Part shown: one piece after another, positions 49,205 through 59,362 of the stretch
Position numbering within the stretch: position 1 is the first letter of the stretch
Layout: each line of letters starts with the position of its first letter
Assembly (NCBI RefSeq): GCF_001269655.1
Contig: NZ_LHVE01000001.1
Location: forward strand, 558,001 to 622,000
Direction: 5' to 3'
Origin: Pseudomonas thivervalensis
GTDB taxonomy: Bacteria; Pseudomonadota; Gammaproteobacteria; Pseudomonadales; Pseudomonadaceae
DNA length: 64,000 nt
The notes under the pieces: model-generated
The model's database searches: none
Seen by the model: only the letters and a program-made list of their open reading frames with translations
Told to the model about the DNA's origin: nothing
Program-made: the position numbers and the translations under genes

Positions 49205-52200
49205 GTGGAGGTGGTCAGGCAAAAACTCGATGAGCACCTGGTTGCGGTTGACGAGCTGTTTCAGCCTGATCGCCTGATTGGCCTGGACGTCGATGAGTTG
49301 CGAGAGCGGATCGAAACACTCCAGGACGCCTGGCGCGGGACGAGTCACTTGACTGCGCTGGCGACGACATCGGAGCGCCGGGAGCTTGGTGCGACAGCTC
49401 GTTTGCAATTGCCGTACTGGCTGCGAGCGTTGAGCGGTCCGGATCGTGAGTGGCTGCGGGCATTGGAACAGCAGGTCGCGCTTGCACAGGCACGGGTAGA
49501 TGAGCGGGTCGATGGCCTGGGTTCGCTGCGGGCCTTCGCTCGGCAATTGACCCGGGACTATGTCAGGCATGAATTGGACATGGTGGTCGAGCCGGACAGT
49601 ATTCGTGTGCAGTTGCAGTGGCGAACCGTCGTTGGCCAGCCAGTCCACAGCTACAGCTTGAGTGAACTGGTGGCGGCAGGCCCGGTTAGGCCGGACGCGG
49701 TGTCGGTGTTTCTGGTCGAGAACGGCGGCATGCTCCGTAACCAGCCGCTTTCATCAGTCTTCATTGCCCAATTGTTGGCAAACGTCGATGCGCCTGCCGG
49801 GTACCTGTCGGCGCTGGCCGAGCGCTATGAACGTGCCGACCTGCAGGACGCCATGCTCGATTGGTATTGGGTGCGGCTGCAGCACAGTGCGTTTGTCGCG
49901 CGTTGCGCGGGCCAGTTGTCGGTGACCGGCCATGACCACCTCAGTGCCCTATGGACGAGTGACGGCGCGACGTCCACCGTCGATGGGTTGCGTGTCGCCG
50001 GCCTGGTGCTTCCCAACGGTCTGAAGTGTGCCGAACTCTTGGTGTTTTACCGCGAAGACGTGGGGGATGGTGTCAGTGGCCTGGTGTTGTACGCCCCCGG
50101 CAAACCCGATGGCCAGGAGTGGATCGAGATGCCCTCGCTGCGAGCCCTGAACGGTGAGGTAGGGGCCTGGACCCAGCACGAGGCCGGTCGCGAATATCTG
50201 TTGCAGCAACTCTCGGCGACCGAGCGTGGGCAGGCGCGAGAGTATTTTGCCCACGTGCTGGAGAAGCCTGCTTCATGGGATCTGGAACAAGACCCGAGGG
50301 GCGCGGAGGCAGGTTTAAGCGACTGTCTGCGGAACGCTGTCCTGACCGGCCTGGCCAATAACCTGACGCAGGTGGAATTGGACGAGTCGCCTCGCTGGTA
50401 CTCGGCGTTACCGCTCGAGTCCCGGCGCAACATCAGTGGTTTGAGCCAGGCGTTTCTGGTCCAGCAAAAAGTGTTCGACGAGCAGCTTGTGGGCTATGAG
50501 GCCTTCATGGACTTCGCCAAGCGCACCTTTGCCGAGGTGATCACGCCTTATATGCGTCGCAAAGGTGTGCTTGAACCGGTCGATCCGGCCACGGTCCTCA
50601 TCGACTACAGCCCGGGGTTGGCCGCCCGGAAAAAAACCGCCAGCCTGTTGGATCTCGCCATCTTCGGATACGAGCACAACGCGGACATCGATGACCCGGC
50701 CAAGGGCGTGCGGTCTACTGTCGGGCAGGATTTGCAGCAGGTTCGCAGTGCCGATCTGGCGTCCTACATTCGCGTGGCTTACCTGGGGGAGCGCTATGCC
50801 CGGCACATCCGCGCCGGGTTCCTTGACGCCACCGCGCCAGAATATTCGGAGCGTCGCGAGGCCTGCCGCTACCTGCTGTTGGCCCGGATGGACCGCGACC
50901 TGCGGGTTGCCCATGGCAAGTCGATGTTGAGCACCGATGAGTTCCAATGGCTGACCCGACAAGTCACGCTCTTGAGCGATGGGCGACCAGCGGACCGCGC
51001 CACGTACCCCGGCACCGCCGTGGCGCGCGAAGGCGTGATCAAGTTGACCGTCGATGGCCATGTCGTGCTGGGCGTCTATGTGTTCGCCTACTTCGATCCG
51101 CAGGCGTTTTACTGGCTGTACACACCCGACGCGCCGGACGGCATCCTGTTTCGCCGATACCTGGATGTTTCCGGGAGCGTCGCAGCGCAACTGCAAGATT
51201 ACCTACTGGAGCGGGTCTCACTCACCGCGCGTGACGCGGTAAGGCGGACTCTGCAAGCCCTGGCGAACGGAACCCGGCGCGTCGATACATTGCGCGAGGT
51301 CAACCGCCTGACCGATGTCCGTACCGAGTTCGATGCTGGCATCGAACGCGCTGTCACCGATGTGGAGGACATCACCAGCAGTCGTGCCGAAATGATCCGC
51401 AGCCAGGTGTTCAAGGGCCTGATCTTCGCGGCGGTTCCGGTGTGCATGGTTTACCCGCCATTTGCCTTGTTGCTGGATGTCGGCTTGATTGCCGTCAGCG
51501 CCAGGCAGGCCATCGAGGCGCATGTGCAGGGTGACACGGAGGGCGCGCTTGGCCATTGGCTGGTCGCGACCTGGGGAACGCTGTTTGCCACGCTCGGTGC
51601 CCCAAGCGTGGCCATCGCACTGGGGCATGCGGCCAGGTACGTGCAACTCGCCGTGAAACCCTTGCCATTGTCCGCCCAACGCCTGAGACGCCTGTCATCG
51701 GTTGTCGCCAAAGAGTCCGGGCCGCCCATCCCGGCCATCCGCCTCAAGCCGCGGCAGGCGGCCCGCAGGACACCGGAGAATTTACAGCGGGTGACGGAGG
51801 AGGGAATTTTTTTCGGCACCTATCGCAGCTTGCCCAGCGCTTCGCAACCGCGAAGCACTTATTACATCGCAAGCAAGGGCAAGTATTACCAGGTGAAGAG
51901 GGACCGCTACTTCGATGGCTTGTGCCTGGTGGATGCCAGGCGCCCCGGTGCGTTATTCAACGTGCCCATACGGCGGATGGCGAACGGCAAGTGGACCCAC
52001 AACAGGGTTGGTTTGAGCGGCGGCAATGGCGAAGTGCGCAACTTGGGGCGAATAGGCGATCTGCGCGAGGCGTTCCCCGGGCATGTCTTTCCGGACGTGA
52101 CAAGGGGCGCATTGCAGGGTGAAGCCGTGGTGGCGAGGTTCAGCGAAGCGGCGGACAACTACCTGTTCTCGCTCAATGCCCAGACGTGCGTGATCGCCTC

Positions 52201-52720
52201 GTTGTACAACCCGACCACCCGGGTCGGGGCGGTCATTCATTTCGATCACAACATCCGCGTGCTGATCGAGCGCAGTGTCCGGGATGTGCTGGGACGCCTG
52301 GGGGGATCGGCCAAGGAGGTGCGTGCCACCCTGGTTGGCGGGGACTGGTTGACGGGGACCGACATCGGCGAGCCGGTCAGGCTGGTGATGAGGAAGCACG
52401 GGCTGCGACCGACCTGGGATCACTGGTCGTATTCTTCCTGCCTGGGCAATACCTATGGCGTGTCACTGGATCTGCGCACAGGCGTCACGTCGGTATTCAA
52501 GACGTCTGGCAGTCAGGTCGAACGCTTCTACATACCCGTGCTGGCGCGAGCGAAGAACAGTACCGATCCGGTGTCCATGCGGGCTCGCGGGTTCATGGCG
52601 CGCATGCGCAGCGACCTCCTGGTGGAAAATGCCAGTGGCGTTGTACTCACCCGACGGGGCAGGCCGGCGACTGCTTCGACGGTCGAATCGCACGCGTTTT
52701 CCACGGTCGTGCTGAAGTGA
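49205..52720 (+). CDS. DUF6543 (dermonecrotic-like) toxin, main part, with C-terminal CheD-like deamidase domain
   Basis: 1171 residues if started at GTG 49205, which has no ribosome site of its own. It is probably the rest of the gene begun at 48749. Residues 1-~700 resemble the long DUF6543 toxin body (LADVRRTLQ-like helices, LLANVDAPAGYLSALAERYE). Two hydrophobic segments follow (~735-766 and ~785-806), possibly for membrane passage. After the STYYIASKGKYYQVKRDRYF module comes a C-terminal domain: SLNAQTCVIASLYNPTTRVG with Cys995, VIHFDHN with His1012, then VGGDWLTGTDIGEPVRLV and CLGNTYGVSLDLRTGVTSV. Cys-x16-His, Ser at -6, the GG-N-G block and the D-x-x-T-G end match CheD glutamine deamidases. 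No signal peptide. Confidence 0.75.
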   Translation: MEVVRQKLDEHLVAVDELFQPDRLIGLDVDELRERIETLQDAWRGTSHLTALATTSERRELGATARLQLPYWLRALSGPDREWLRALEQQVALAQARVDERVDGLGSLRAFARQLTRDYVRHELDMVVEPDSIRVQLQWRTVVGQPVHSYSLSELVAAGPVRPDAVSVFLVENGGMLRNQPLSSVFIAQLLANVDAPAGYLSALAERYERADLQDAMLDWYWVRLQHSAFVARCAGQLSVTGHDHLSALWTSDGATSTVDGLRVAGLVLPNGLKCAELLVFYREDVGDGVSGLVLYAPGKPDGQEWIEMPSLRALNGEVGAWTQHEAGREYLLQQLSATERGQAREYFAHVLEKPASWDLEQDPRGAEAGLSDCLRNAVLTGLANNLTQVELDESPRWYSALPLESRRNISGLSQAFLVQQKVFDEQLVGYEAFMDFAKRTFAEVITPYMRRKGVLEPVDPATVLIDYSPGLAARKKTASLLDLAIFGYEHNADIDDPAKGVRSTVGQDLQQVRSADLASYIRVAYLGERYARHIRAGFLDATAPEYSERREACRYLLLARMDRDLRVAHGKSMLSTDEFQWLTRQVTLLSDGRPADRATYPGTAVAREGVIKLTVDGHVVLGVYVFAYFDPQAFYWLYTPDAPDGILFRRYLDVSGSVAAQLQDYLLERVSLTARDAVRRTLQALANGTRRVDTLREVNRLTDVRTEFDAGIERAVTDVEDITSSRAEMIRSQVFKGLIFAAVPVCMVYPPFALLLDVGLIAVSARQAIEAHVQGDTEGALGHWLVATWGTLFATLGAPSVAIALGHAARYVQLAVKPLPLSAQRLRRLSSVVAKESGPPIPAIRLKPRQAARRTPENLQRVTEEGIFFGTYRSLPSASQPRSTYYIASKGKYYQVKRDRYFDGLCLVDARRPGALFNVPIRRMANGKWTHNRVGLSGGNGEVRNLGRIGDLREAFPGHVFPDVTRGALQGEAVVARFSEAADNYLFSLNAQTCVIASLYNPTTRVGAVIHFDHNIRVLIERSVRDVLGRLGGSAKEVRATLVGGDWLTGTDIGEPVRLVMRKHGLRPTWDHWSYSSCLGNTYGVSLDLRTGVTSVFKTSGSQVERFYIPVLARAKNSTDPVSMRARGFMARMRSDLLVENASGVVLTRRGRPATASTVESHAFSTVVLK

Positions 52721-52752
52721 GCCGTTTCCGGCCTGCTTGAAGCGCGCATAAA

Positions 52753-52784
52753 AAAAGACCCCGGCCAATGGACCGGGGTCTTTT
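52753..52784. terminator. Bidirectional terminator between the toxin gene and accC
   Basis: A perfect 12-base stem aaaagaccccgg/ccggggtctttt with loop ccaatgga. A-rich and T-rich flanks let it work for the toxin on plus and accC on minus. Confidence 0.92.
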
Positions 52785-52801
52785 CTACTCCACTTGAAAC
52801 A

Positions 52802-54157
52802 TCAGTGCTGGTTGCCCAGCTTGTGTTCCAGGTAGTGGATGTTGACGCCACCTTTGCAGAAGCCTTCGTCACGTACGAGGTCGCGGTGCAGCGGGATGTT
52901 GGTCTTGATCCCGTCGACCACGATCTCGTCCAGCGCATTGCGCATGCGCGCCATGGCTTCGTCACGGGTCGCCCCGTAGGTGATCAGCTTGCCGATCAGC
53001 GAATCGTAGTTCGGCGGAACGGCATAACCGCTGTACAGGTGCGAATCGACGCGAACGCCATTGCCACCCGGGGCATGGAAATGCTTGACCGTGCCTGGGC
53101 TTGGCATGAAGGTTTTCGGGTCTTCGGCGTTGATCCGGCATTCCAGCGAATGGCCGCGGATGACCACGTCATCCTGGGTGAACGACAGCTTGTTGCCGGC
53201 GGCGATGCTGAGCATCTCCTTGACAATGTCGATGCCAGTGACCATTTCCGAAACCGGGTGCTCCACCTGAACACGGGTGTTCATTTCGATGAAGTAGAAA
53301 CGACCGTTCTCGTACAGGAACTCGAAGGTACCGGCGCCGCGATAGCCGATGTCGATACAGGCCTTGACGCAACGCGCCAGGACTTCCTCGCGAGCCTGCT
53401 CGTCGATGCCCGGTGCCGGCGCTTCTTCGAGGACCTTCTGGTGACGACGTTGCAGCGAGCAGTCGCGGTCGCCCAGATGGATCGCCTGGCCCTGGCCGTC
53501 GGACAGCACCTGGACTTCGACGTGGCGTGGATTGGTCAGGAACTTTTCCAGGTAGACCATCGGGTTGCCGAACGCCGCGCCTGCTTCGGAGCGGGTCAGT
53601 TTCGCCGAGGAAATCAGGTCTTCTTCCTTGTGTACCACGCGCATGCCGCGACCACCGCCGCCGCCAGCGGCCTTGATGATCACCGGATAACCGACTTCGC
53701 GACCGATGCGCAAAGCGGTTTCTTCGTCTTCAGGCAGCGGGCCGTCGGAACCCGGAACGGTCGGCACGCCGGCAGCGATCATGGCGTGCTTGGCCGAGAC
53801 CTTGTCGCCCATCAGGCGGATGGTCTCGGCTTTCGGGCCAATGAAGGCAAAACCGGAGTTTTCCACCTGTTCGGCGAAGTCGGCGTTTTCCGCCAGGAAA
53901 CCGTAGCCCGGGTGAATGGCGGTGGCGCCGGTCACTTCGGCAGCAGCGATGATCGCCGGGATGTGCAGGTAGGAGTGCGCAGCCGACGCTGGACCGATGC
54001 AGACGGATTCGTCCGCCAGGCCCAGGTGCATCAGTTCTTTGTCGGCCTTGGAGTAAACGGCGACGGTCTTGATGCCCATCTCTTTGCAGGCACGCAGAAT
54101 CCGCAGGGCGATCTCACCGCGGTTAGCGATCAGGACTTTTTCCAACTTCGCAGTCAT
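52802..54157 (-). CDS. accC: Acetyl-CoA carboxylase biotin carboxylase subunit AccC
   Basis: Carboxylates biotin on AccB in the first step of fatty-acid synthesis, 451 residues. It has the start [20 protein letters not shown], the ATP loop [40 protein letters not shown] with [19 protein letters not shown], and [23 protein letters not shown] at 54157 has GGAG upstream. accB precedes it by 17 bases. Confidence 0.98.
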   Translation of the reverse strand: MTAKLEKVLIANRGEIALRILRACKEMGIKTVAVYSKADKELMHLGLADESVCIGPASAAHSYLHIPAIIAAAEVTGATAIHPGYGFLAENADFAEQVENSGFAFIGPKAETIRLMGDKVSAKHAMIAAGVPTVPGSDGPLPEDEETALRIGREVGYPVIIKAAGGGGGRGMRVVHKEEDLISSAKLTRSEAGAAFGNPMVYLEKFLTNPRHVEVQVLSDGQGQAIHLGDRDCSLQRRHQKVLEEAPAPGIDEQAREEVLARCVKACIDIGYRGAGTFEFLYENGRFYFIEMNTRVQVEHPVSEMVTGIDIVKEMLSIAAGNKLSFTQDDVVIRGHSLECRINAEDPKTFMPSPGTVKHFHAPGGNGVRVDSHLYSGYAVPPNYDSLIGKLITYGATRDEAMARMRNALDEIVVDGIKTNIPLHRDLVRDEGFCKGGVNIHYLEHKLGNQH

Positions 54158-54174
54158 CAAAGGCTCCCCGCGGT

Positions 54175-54639
54175 TCAAACGATGGTGAACAGCGGTTGGT
54201 CGTACTCAACCGGCTGGCCGTCTTCGACGAGGATGGATTCGATCACACCGCTGGTTTCAGCTTCGATGTGGTTCATCATCTTCATGGCTTCGACGATGCA
54301 CAGGGTGTCGCCTTTCTTCACGGTCTGGCCGACTTCAACGAAGGACGGCGAGGATGGCGAAGACTTGCGATAGAACGTGCCCACCATTGGCGAACGGGCA
54401 ACGGTGCCGTTCAGCGTTGGCGCGGCCGGTGCGGCTGGGGCTGCGGCGGCAACCGGGGCTGCTGCTGGAGCAGGCGCGGCGGCCGGAGCCTGCATCGGGG
54501 CCGGTGCGTAGAACTGCTGGGCCGGGGTCTTGCTGTGGCGGCTGATGCGTACGGACTCTTCGCCTTCCTTGATCTCGAGCTCGTCGATGCCGGACTCTTC
54601 CAGCAATTCGATCAATTTCTTAACTTTACGGATATCCAT
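54175..54639 (-). CDS. accB: Biotin carboxyl carrier protein AccB
   Basis: Carries the biotin of acetyl-CoA carboxylase, 154 residues. It has an N-terminal helix ([20 protein letters not shown]), an Ala/Pro linker (~45-78), and a biotinyl domain with Lys120 in [15 protein letters not shown] and the thumb region [12 protein letters not shown]. It forms the accB-accC operon, with aroQ upstream in the same direction. Confidence 0.98.
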   Translation of the reverse strand: MDIRKVKKLIELLEESGIDELEIKEGEESVRISRHSKTPAQQFYAPAPMQAPAAAPAPAAAPVAAAAPAAPAAPTLNGTVARSPMVGTFYRKSSPSSPSFVEVGQTVKKGDTLCIVEAMKMMNHIEAETSGVIESILVEDGQPVEYDQPLFTIV

Positions 54640-54687
54640 GAATCATCAACTCCCAAGGGTCGGTCAGGGGCGTTTAACGCTTGTTGT

Positions 54688-55140
54688 TCAAGCCGTTGCC
54701 TGTTTCTCAAGCTGCTCTAGGGCGGCCTCCAGGGCCAGTCGGTAACCGCTGGCGCCAAGGCCGCAGATCACTCCCACTGCTACATCGGAGAAGTAGGAGT
54801 GATGGCGGAAAGGTTCGCGTTTGTGCACGTTGGACAAATGCACTTCGATGAATGGGATGCTCACCGCCAGCAGCGCGTCACGTAATGCGACACTTGTATG
54901 TGTAAAAGCTGCTGGATTGATCAAAATGAAATCCACGCCTTCGCCACGCGCGGCATGGATGCGGTCGATCAATTCATATTCGGCGTTGCTTTGCAGATAG
55001 AGCAAATGATGGCCGGCGTTGCGGGCCCGCTGCTCCAGGTCCTGGTTGATCTGGGCCAGTGTCACGGCGCCGTAGACGCCCGGTTCACGGGTGCCCAGCA
55101 GGTTCAGGTTGGGTCCGTGCAGGACCAATAGGGTCGCCAT
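54688..55140 (-). CDS. aroQ: 3-dehydroquinate dehydratase type II
   Basis: Shikimate-pathway dehydratase, 150 residues. It starts with [20 protein letters not shown] (active-site Tyr in GVYG), then [20 protein letters not shown], and [20 protein letters not shown] with the catalytic His. It is followed by accB after 48 bases, the usual aroQ-accB-accC order. Confidence 0.98.
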   Translation of the reverse strand: MATLLVLHGPNLNLLGTREPGVYGAVTLAQINQDLEQRARNAGHHLLYLQSNAEYELIDRIHAARGEGVDFILINPAAFTHTSVALRDALLAVSIPFIEVHLSNVHKREPFRHHSYFSDVAVGVICGLGASGYRLALEAALEQLEKQATA

Positions 55141-55301
55141 CTGCTGTTCCTTGTTATCTGTGAGCAGGTATCAGAACCCGGCGACTATGCCGCAAAGCCT
55201 TAATGACTGTCCAGTTCTCGGCAATAGCCAGCACGATGACCGATGTTTACGCGAAATTTGTGACCCAGGTCCCTGATCCAGTCATACGGTTGGAAACCGA
55301 A

Positions 55302-55398
55302 CCCCTGTGGAGCGAGCTTGCTCGCGATGACGGCAGCACATCCAGCATCGATGCCAGCAGACCCACCGCTATCGCGAGCAAGCTCGCTCCCACAGGGG
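55302..55398. repeat. REPIN (type B variant) between aroQ and the chemoreceptor gene
   Basis: Arms cccctgtggagcgagcttgc and gcaagctcgctcccacaggg. The left arm lacks one g compared with gtgggagcgag, so it is decaying. In P. aeruginosa this interval holds dipZ (from memory); here the 268 bases hold only the REPIN and unremarkable sequence. Confidence 0.85.
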
Positions 55399-55408
55399 AT
55401 CTGTGGCG

Positions 55409-57355
55409 CTAAACCCGAAACGCCTGCACTGCCGTGTGCAAGCGCCCGCCCAGCACCAGAAGATGGTCGCCCTGTTCCCGGCCCTGGCCGATGCGCAGCA
55501 GGTTGTCCCCGCCCAGTTGGTGAATCCGCTCGCTGTGATCGCGGATTTCGCTGACGGCGCCGCTTTGCTGGGCGGTGACGTCGGCGATGCGGACTGCCGT
55601 GTCGGCGATGGTCTGGATGGCACCGACGATCTCATCCAGCGCGCCGTCGGCCGCTTGCGCCTGGCTGGCAGTGGCTTCGGCGTGTTCGACCTGGGCGCGC
55701 ATGCCGTCCACCGATTGGCGCGCGGCCAGTTGCAAGCGGGCGATCAGGGTCTGGATTTCGGCGGTGGCGCCGGCCGTGCGTTGGGCCAGGGAGCGGACTT
55801 CCTCGGCCACGACCGCAAAGCCCCGGCCCATTTCCCCTGCACGAGCCGCTTCGATGGCGGCGTTGAGGGCCAGCAGGTTGGTCTGGTCGGCAATTGAGCG
55901 AATCACCGTCAGCACGCCGCCAATGGTGGCCGATTCCTCGGCCAGTTGTTCGATCATCTGCGCATTGTCCTGCACTTCCCCCACCAGCGCATGCAGGCCC
56001 GTGAGGCTCAGGCCGATGACTTTCTGCCCTTGCTCCACCGCTTGCCCGGCACTGCGGCTGGCGTCTGCGGCCTGGCTGGCATCGCCGGCGACTTGCTGGA
56101 TCGTCGCCTCCAGCTCGCTGAGGGAGTCGCGGATCAGCGCCGTGTCGCCGGCCTGGTGCTCGGCCCCGCTGTGCAATTCGCCGCTCAGCTCGGCCAGAGC
56201 CCGGCTGCTGCCGGCGACCTGTTCGGCGTTCACTCGAATGGTGCCCACCAGGTCCACCAGGTAAGCGCGCAGGCGATTGAGCGAAGCCTCGATGTCTTGC
56301 ATCTCGCGATTGCTGGCGCCCACCTGGATGTCCCGGCTGAAATCCCCCTCGGCCCAGGTCGACAGGGCCGGCGCCAGGTGCGTCAAGGTGCGGGCCAGGC
56401 GCCGTTGCAAGGTGTCGATGAGCAGCGCGATCAGCAGGATCAGGCCGATCATCACGCCCTGGATCAAGCGAACCTCCCCCTGGATCTGCCCATGCTGGGC
56501 CCGTACCACCGGCTCCAAGGTGTCGATCGCCGTTTGCACATCGGCGATTTTCAGATGCGTGGCGCTGCTTAGCTCAGTGCGTTTCTGAATCAGCTCGCGG
56601 GTGCGGGTCAATTCCGCCGGGTAGCGGCCGAGCAGGCTGTTGAGTTCGCGCTTGAGGGCGATGCCAGCATCTTCGGCGGCGGCTTTTTCCTGGGTTTCCA
56701 GGCCCATCAGCGCGGCGAAATCATCGCTGCCCGATTCGCTGCTGGCGGTGACACCCAGCAGCGGCAGGCTGTCGAGGCGTTCAGCTTCCAGGCGGATGCT
56801 CGCCAATTCCCGTTCGACGTCGGCGGCCAATTCGCTTCGGCCGCTGCTGACCAGTTTGTCCCGGGTGAGGGACAACCGCCCCAGGTGCTGCGAAGCGGCA
56901 AACAACGGGGGCAAGTAGGCCGGTGTGCCATGGGCGTATTGGGCCAGTTGATCGAGACTGGCGCTCAGTTCACGCTCAGCCTGCAACAGCAAGGCCTGGG
57001 GGTCGCCGGCCAGTTTGCCGGCGGCCAGCAGATCGGTCTTGCTGAAGCCGTCGAGGTTCGACAGGCTCGGCCGCAGGGTCTTGGCCAGTTCCGGCGGAAA
57101 CTGATCGAGGTCTTTTTGCAGGGTATCCAAGGCCTGGGTGGCCGCGCTCAGGCGCAAGGCGTCGCCGCTGGCCAGGTAGTCCTCGATGTTGCGCGCCACG
57201 TCGCCCTGAAACTGCCGCGACAGGCCCAGGTAGCGCTCCATCAGCAAGTAGGGCCGTTCCAGGGCGATCTGTGACCACCATAAGGTGGCCCCGAGGCCCA
57301 CGCACACGGCAACTAAGAGAAGGGTGTTGAGATTGGTCAGCAGCTTCAGGCGCAT
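55409..57355 (-). CDS. Methyl-accepting chemotaxis protein
   Basis: Chemoreceptor, 648 residues. It has one N-terminal membrane helix ([16 protein letters not shown]), a long ~280-residue periplasmic helical ligand domain (~30-310), a second helix ([14 protein letters not shown]), a HAMP-like linker, and a signalling hairpin with the tip [20 protein letters not shown] and [18 protein letters not shown]. It occupies the position of the PAO1 phosphate/chloroaniline receptor gene (PA4844, ctpL). Ligand specificity cannot be read from sequence. ATG at 57355 is chosen over the adjacent TTG. Confidence 0.92.
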   Translation of the reverse strand: MRLKLLTNLNTLLLVAVCVGLGATLWWSQIALERPYLLMERYLGLSRQFQGDVARNIEDYLASGDALRLSAATQALDTLQKDLDQFPPELAKTLRPSLSNLDGFSKTDLLAAGKLAGDPQALLLQAERELSASLDQLAQYAHGTPAYLPPLFAASQHLGRLSLTRDKLVSSGRSELAADVERELASIRLEAERLDSLPLLGVTASSESGSDDFAALMGLETQEKAAAEDAGIALKRELNSLLGRYPAELTRTRELIQKRTELSSATHLKIADVQTAIDTLEPVVRAQHGQIQGEVRLIQGVMIGLILLIALLIDTLQRRLARTLTHLAPALSTWAEGDFSRDIQVGASNREMQDIEASLNRLRAYLVDLVGTIRVNAEQVAGSSRALAELSGELHSGAEHQAGDTALIRDSLSELEATIQQVAGDASQAADASRSAGQAVEQGQKVIGLSLTGLHALVGEVQDNAQMIEQLAEESATIGGVLTVIRSIADQTNLLALNAAIEAARAGEMGRGFAVVAEEVRSLAQRTAGATAEIQTLIARLQLAARQSVDGMRAQVEHAEATASQAQAADGALDEIVGAIQTIADTAVRIADVTAQQSGAVSEIRDHSERIHQLGGDNLLRIGQGREQGDHLLVLGGRLHTAVQAFRV

Positions 57356-57407
57356 CAAGGGTCTACCGGGGGCAGAATCGTAAGTGCCTGAATTTATTGC
57401 GCTTGAG

Positions 57408-59078
57408 TTACAGGTTTATGACCGAGTCAGTGGATTCCGATGAAAAAGTGGCACTTTGCTTTGATTGTCGGGCGCTCTGTACCCGGTTGCGTCCGGCGTG
57501 CTTGGCGCGGTACAGCGCTTCGTCCGCCTGGCTGGCCATCATCAGGCTGTCGGAGTCATCGCTCATCTCCACCACGCCAGCGCTGAAGGTGCACCACAAA
57601 TCATGGGGCTGGGCCGGGTAGTGGATTTCGGCAAAGCGCTGGCGAATTTCATCCAGCACCTTGCAGGCGGCGTCGATGTCGGTGTCGGGCATGACGATGG
57701 CGAACTCTTCGCCGCCGTAACGGCCGATGAAGTCGGTCTTGCGCAGGCGCTGCTTGAGAAACAGCGCCAGGCTCTTGATCACCCGGTCGCCCATGGGGTG
57801 GCCGTGGCTGTCATTGACCCGTTTGAAGTGGTCGATGTCGAGCATGGCGAAGCTCAGGGGCTTGCCTTCGCGACGGGCGCGAAAGCTGCAATCCTCGAGC
57901 AGTTGCAGGATGTGGGTGTGGTTGTACAGGCCGGTGAGGCTGTCGCGCACCATCCGCGCCTTGAGGTTGCGCGCCCGCGCGGCACGGTTGCGCACGGTGG
58001 TGATCAGGTGCCGGGGCTTGATCGGTTTGGTCAGGAAGTCGTCGCCACCTTCGCTCATGGCGTCGAGCTGCTTGTCCAGGTCGTCTTCGGCGGACAGGTA
58101 GATGATCGGCACGCTGACGTAGCGGTCATTGTGGCGGATCACCTTGGCCAGTTCCGTGCCGGTGCAGGCTGGCATGTACATGTCGAGGATGATCAGGTCG
58201 GGCTGGAAGTCCGCCAGCTCGGCCATGGCCTGGATCGGCTCGATCAGCGTGCGGGTGATGATGCCGGCGCTGTTGAGCAGGCGCTCGGTGTGCAAGGCCT
58301 GGGCGCGGGAGTCATCGATGATCAGCACTTTGTAGGGGTCGTACTGGGCGACGCAGGTCAGCACCTCGATCTTTTCCAGCAGGCTCGACGCTTCGAGGGT
58401 GCCGGTGAGAAATTCCTGTCCACCGGCGCGCACTGCGGCCAGGCGTGTCGGCGTGTCGGTTTCCAGCAAGCTGAAAAACAGCAGTGGCAACGGTTGTTCC
58501 AGGCCTTCCTGGGCTTCGGCAGCCAGTTTCAGCCCCGTGCCAGGCCCGCTGAAGTCCACATCCATGACAATCGCCGCCGGCAGGCGCTCGACCATCGAGG
58601 CCCGGAATGCCGCGACATTGTCCAGCGCCTGGGCGCTGAGGCCGAAGAACTCCAGTTGCTTGGCCAGGCGTTCGGCGCGGTCATGGTCCTGCAGCATCAC
58701 GTAGATGGGTTTGCGCAGCGGTGGCAGGAAGGTTTGTTCGAGCTGGTCGCCGTGGCGCAGGCCGGTACGAGACAGGCGCTGCATCAGGCGGTTGATTTCG
58801 GTGATCAGGTGGCTGCTCAAGCGTCCGCGATTGGCGTCCACCGCTTGCAGCGACTGGCTGATGCCGTGGGCCAGTTGGGAATGCTCGGGCTGTTCGAAGC
58901 GCTCGGCAAAGCGCAGCAGGCGCAGATTGGCTTCGCTGAGCTCCGACAGGTCGGTGCTTGACCACTCGCTGCGTTGCAGGCGCTGCCAAATCTCCAGGAT
59001 CTGGCGAGCCTGATGAATTACCCGCTGGGCAAAGTGGTGCTTGAGGCGCTCACGGCTGGGGTCTTCTGGCTCGGTCAT
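57408..59078 (-). CDS. gcbA: Diguanylate cyclase GcbA (REC-REC-GGDEF)
   Basis: Makes c-di-GMP, 556 residues. It has an N-terminal helical region (~1-125), a degenerate receiver (~125-240, Asp kept in AIVMDVDF but no conserved Lys), a full receiver (~250-370: [34 protein letters not shown]), then GGDEF (~380-535) with [13 protein letters not shown], inhibitory-site RKTD five residues before the active GGEEF, and [14 protein letters not shown] [15 protein letters not shown]. Position after the chemoreceptor matches PA4843/GcbA, which in P. fluorescens promotes attachment and lowers motility. Confidence 0.93.
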   Translation of the reverse strand: MTEPEDPSRERLKHHFAQRVIHQARQILEIWQRLQRSEWSSTDLSELSEANLRLLRFAERFEQPEHSQLAHGISQSLQAVDANRGRLSSHLITEINRLMQRLSRTGLRHGDQLEQTFLPPLRKPIYVMLQDHDRAERLAKQLEFFGLSAQALDNVAAFRASMVERLPAAIVMDVDFSGPGTGLKLAAEAQEGLEQPLPLLFFSLLETDTPTRLAAVRAGGQEFLTGTLEASSLLEKIEVLTCVAQYDPYKVLIIDDSRAQALHTERLLNSAGIITRTLIEPIQAMAELADFQPDLIILDMYMPACTGTELAKVIRHNDRYVSVPIIYLSAEDDLDKQLDAMSEGGDDFLTKPIKPRHLITTVRNRAARARNLKARMVRDSLTGLYNHTHILQLLEDCSFRARREGKPLSFAMLDIDHFKRVNDSHGHPMGDRVIKSLALFLKQRLRKTDFIGRYGGEEFAIVMPDTDIDAACKVLDEIRQRFAEIHYPAQPHDLWCTFSAGVVEMSDDSDSLMMASQADEALYRAKHAGRNRVQSARQSKQSATFSSESTDSVINL

Positions 59079-59362
59079 ATCCTGACTACTAGTTAGGGTG
59101 CATGCTGAGATCGACTGGTGGCTCTATGCTAGCACCTCTTTTCCTTCGCATGAGTGTCATACGTCAATATTCTGTCCAGTCGCTCAATTCAGTTTGTGAC
59201 TGGACAGTCTCGTAGGCCGATGGCAACGCTTCCTTTATAGTGCTGTTCGATTGCCCTGTCGCGCCCGGCATGATTGGCGCCGCATTATCGCGTTTCAAAT
59301 CAGGCACGATGGCGTAGGGTTGTGGTCGAACCGAGAACTCAAGTGATTGAAGGAACATCGCC

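Noticed and set aside
49205..52720. Independent gene starting at GTG 49205
   Set aside because: No ribosome site, same frame as the preceding fragment, and no toxin of this family would start there; kept as the main part of a split gene.
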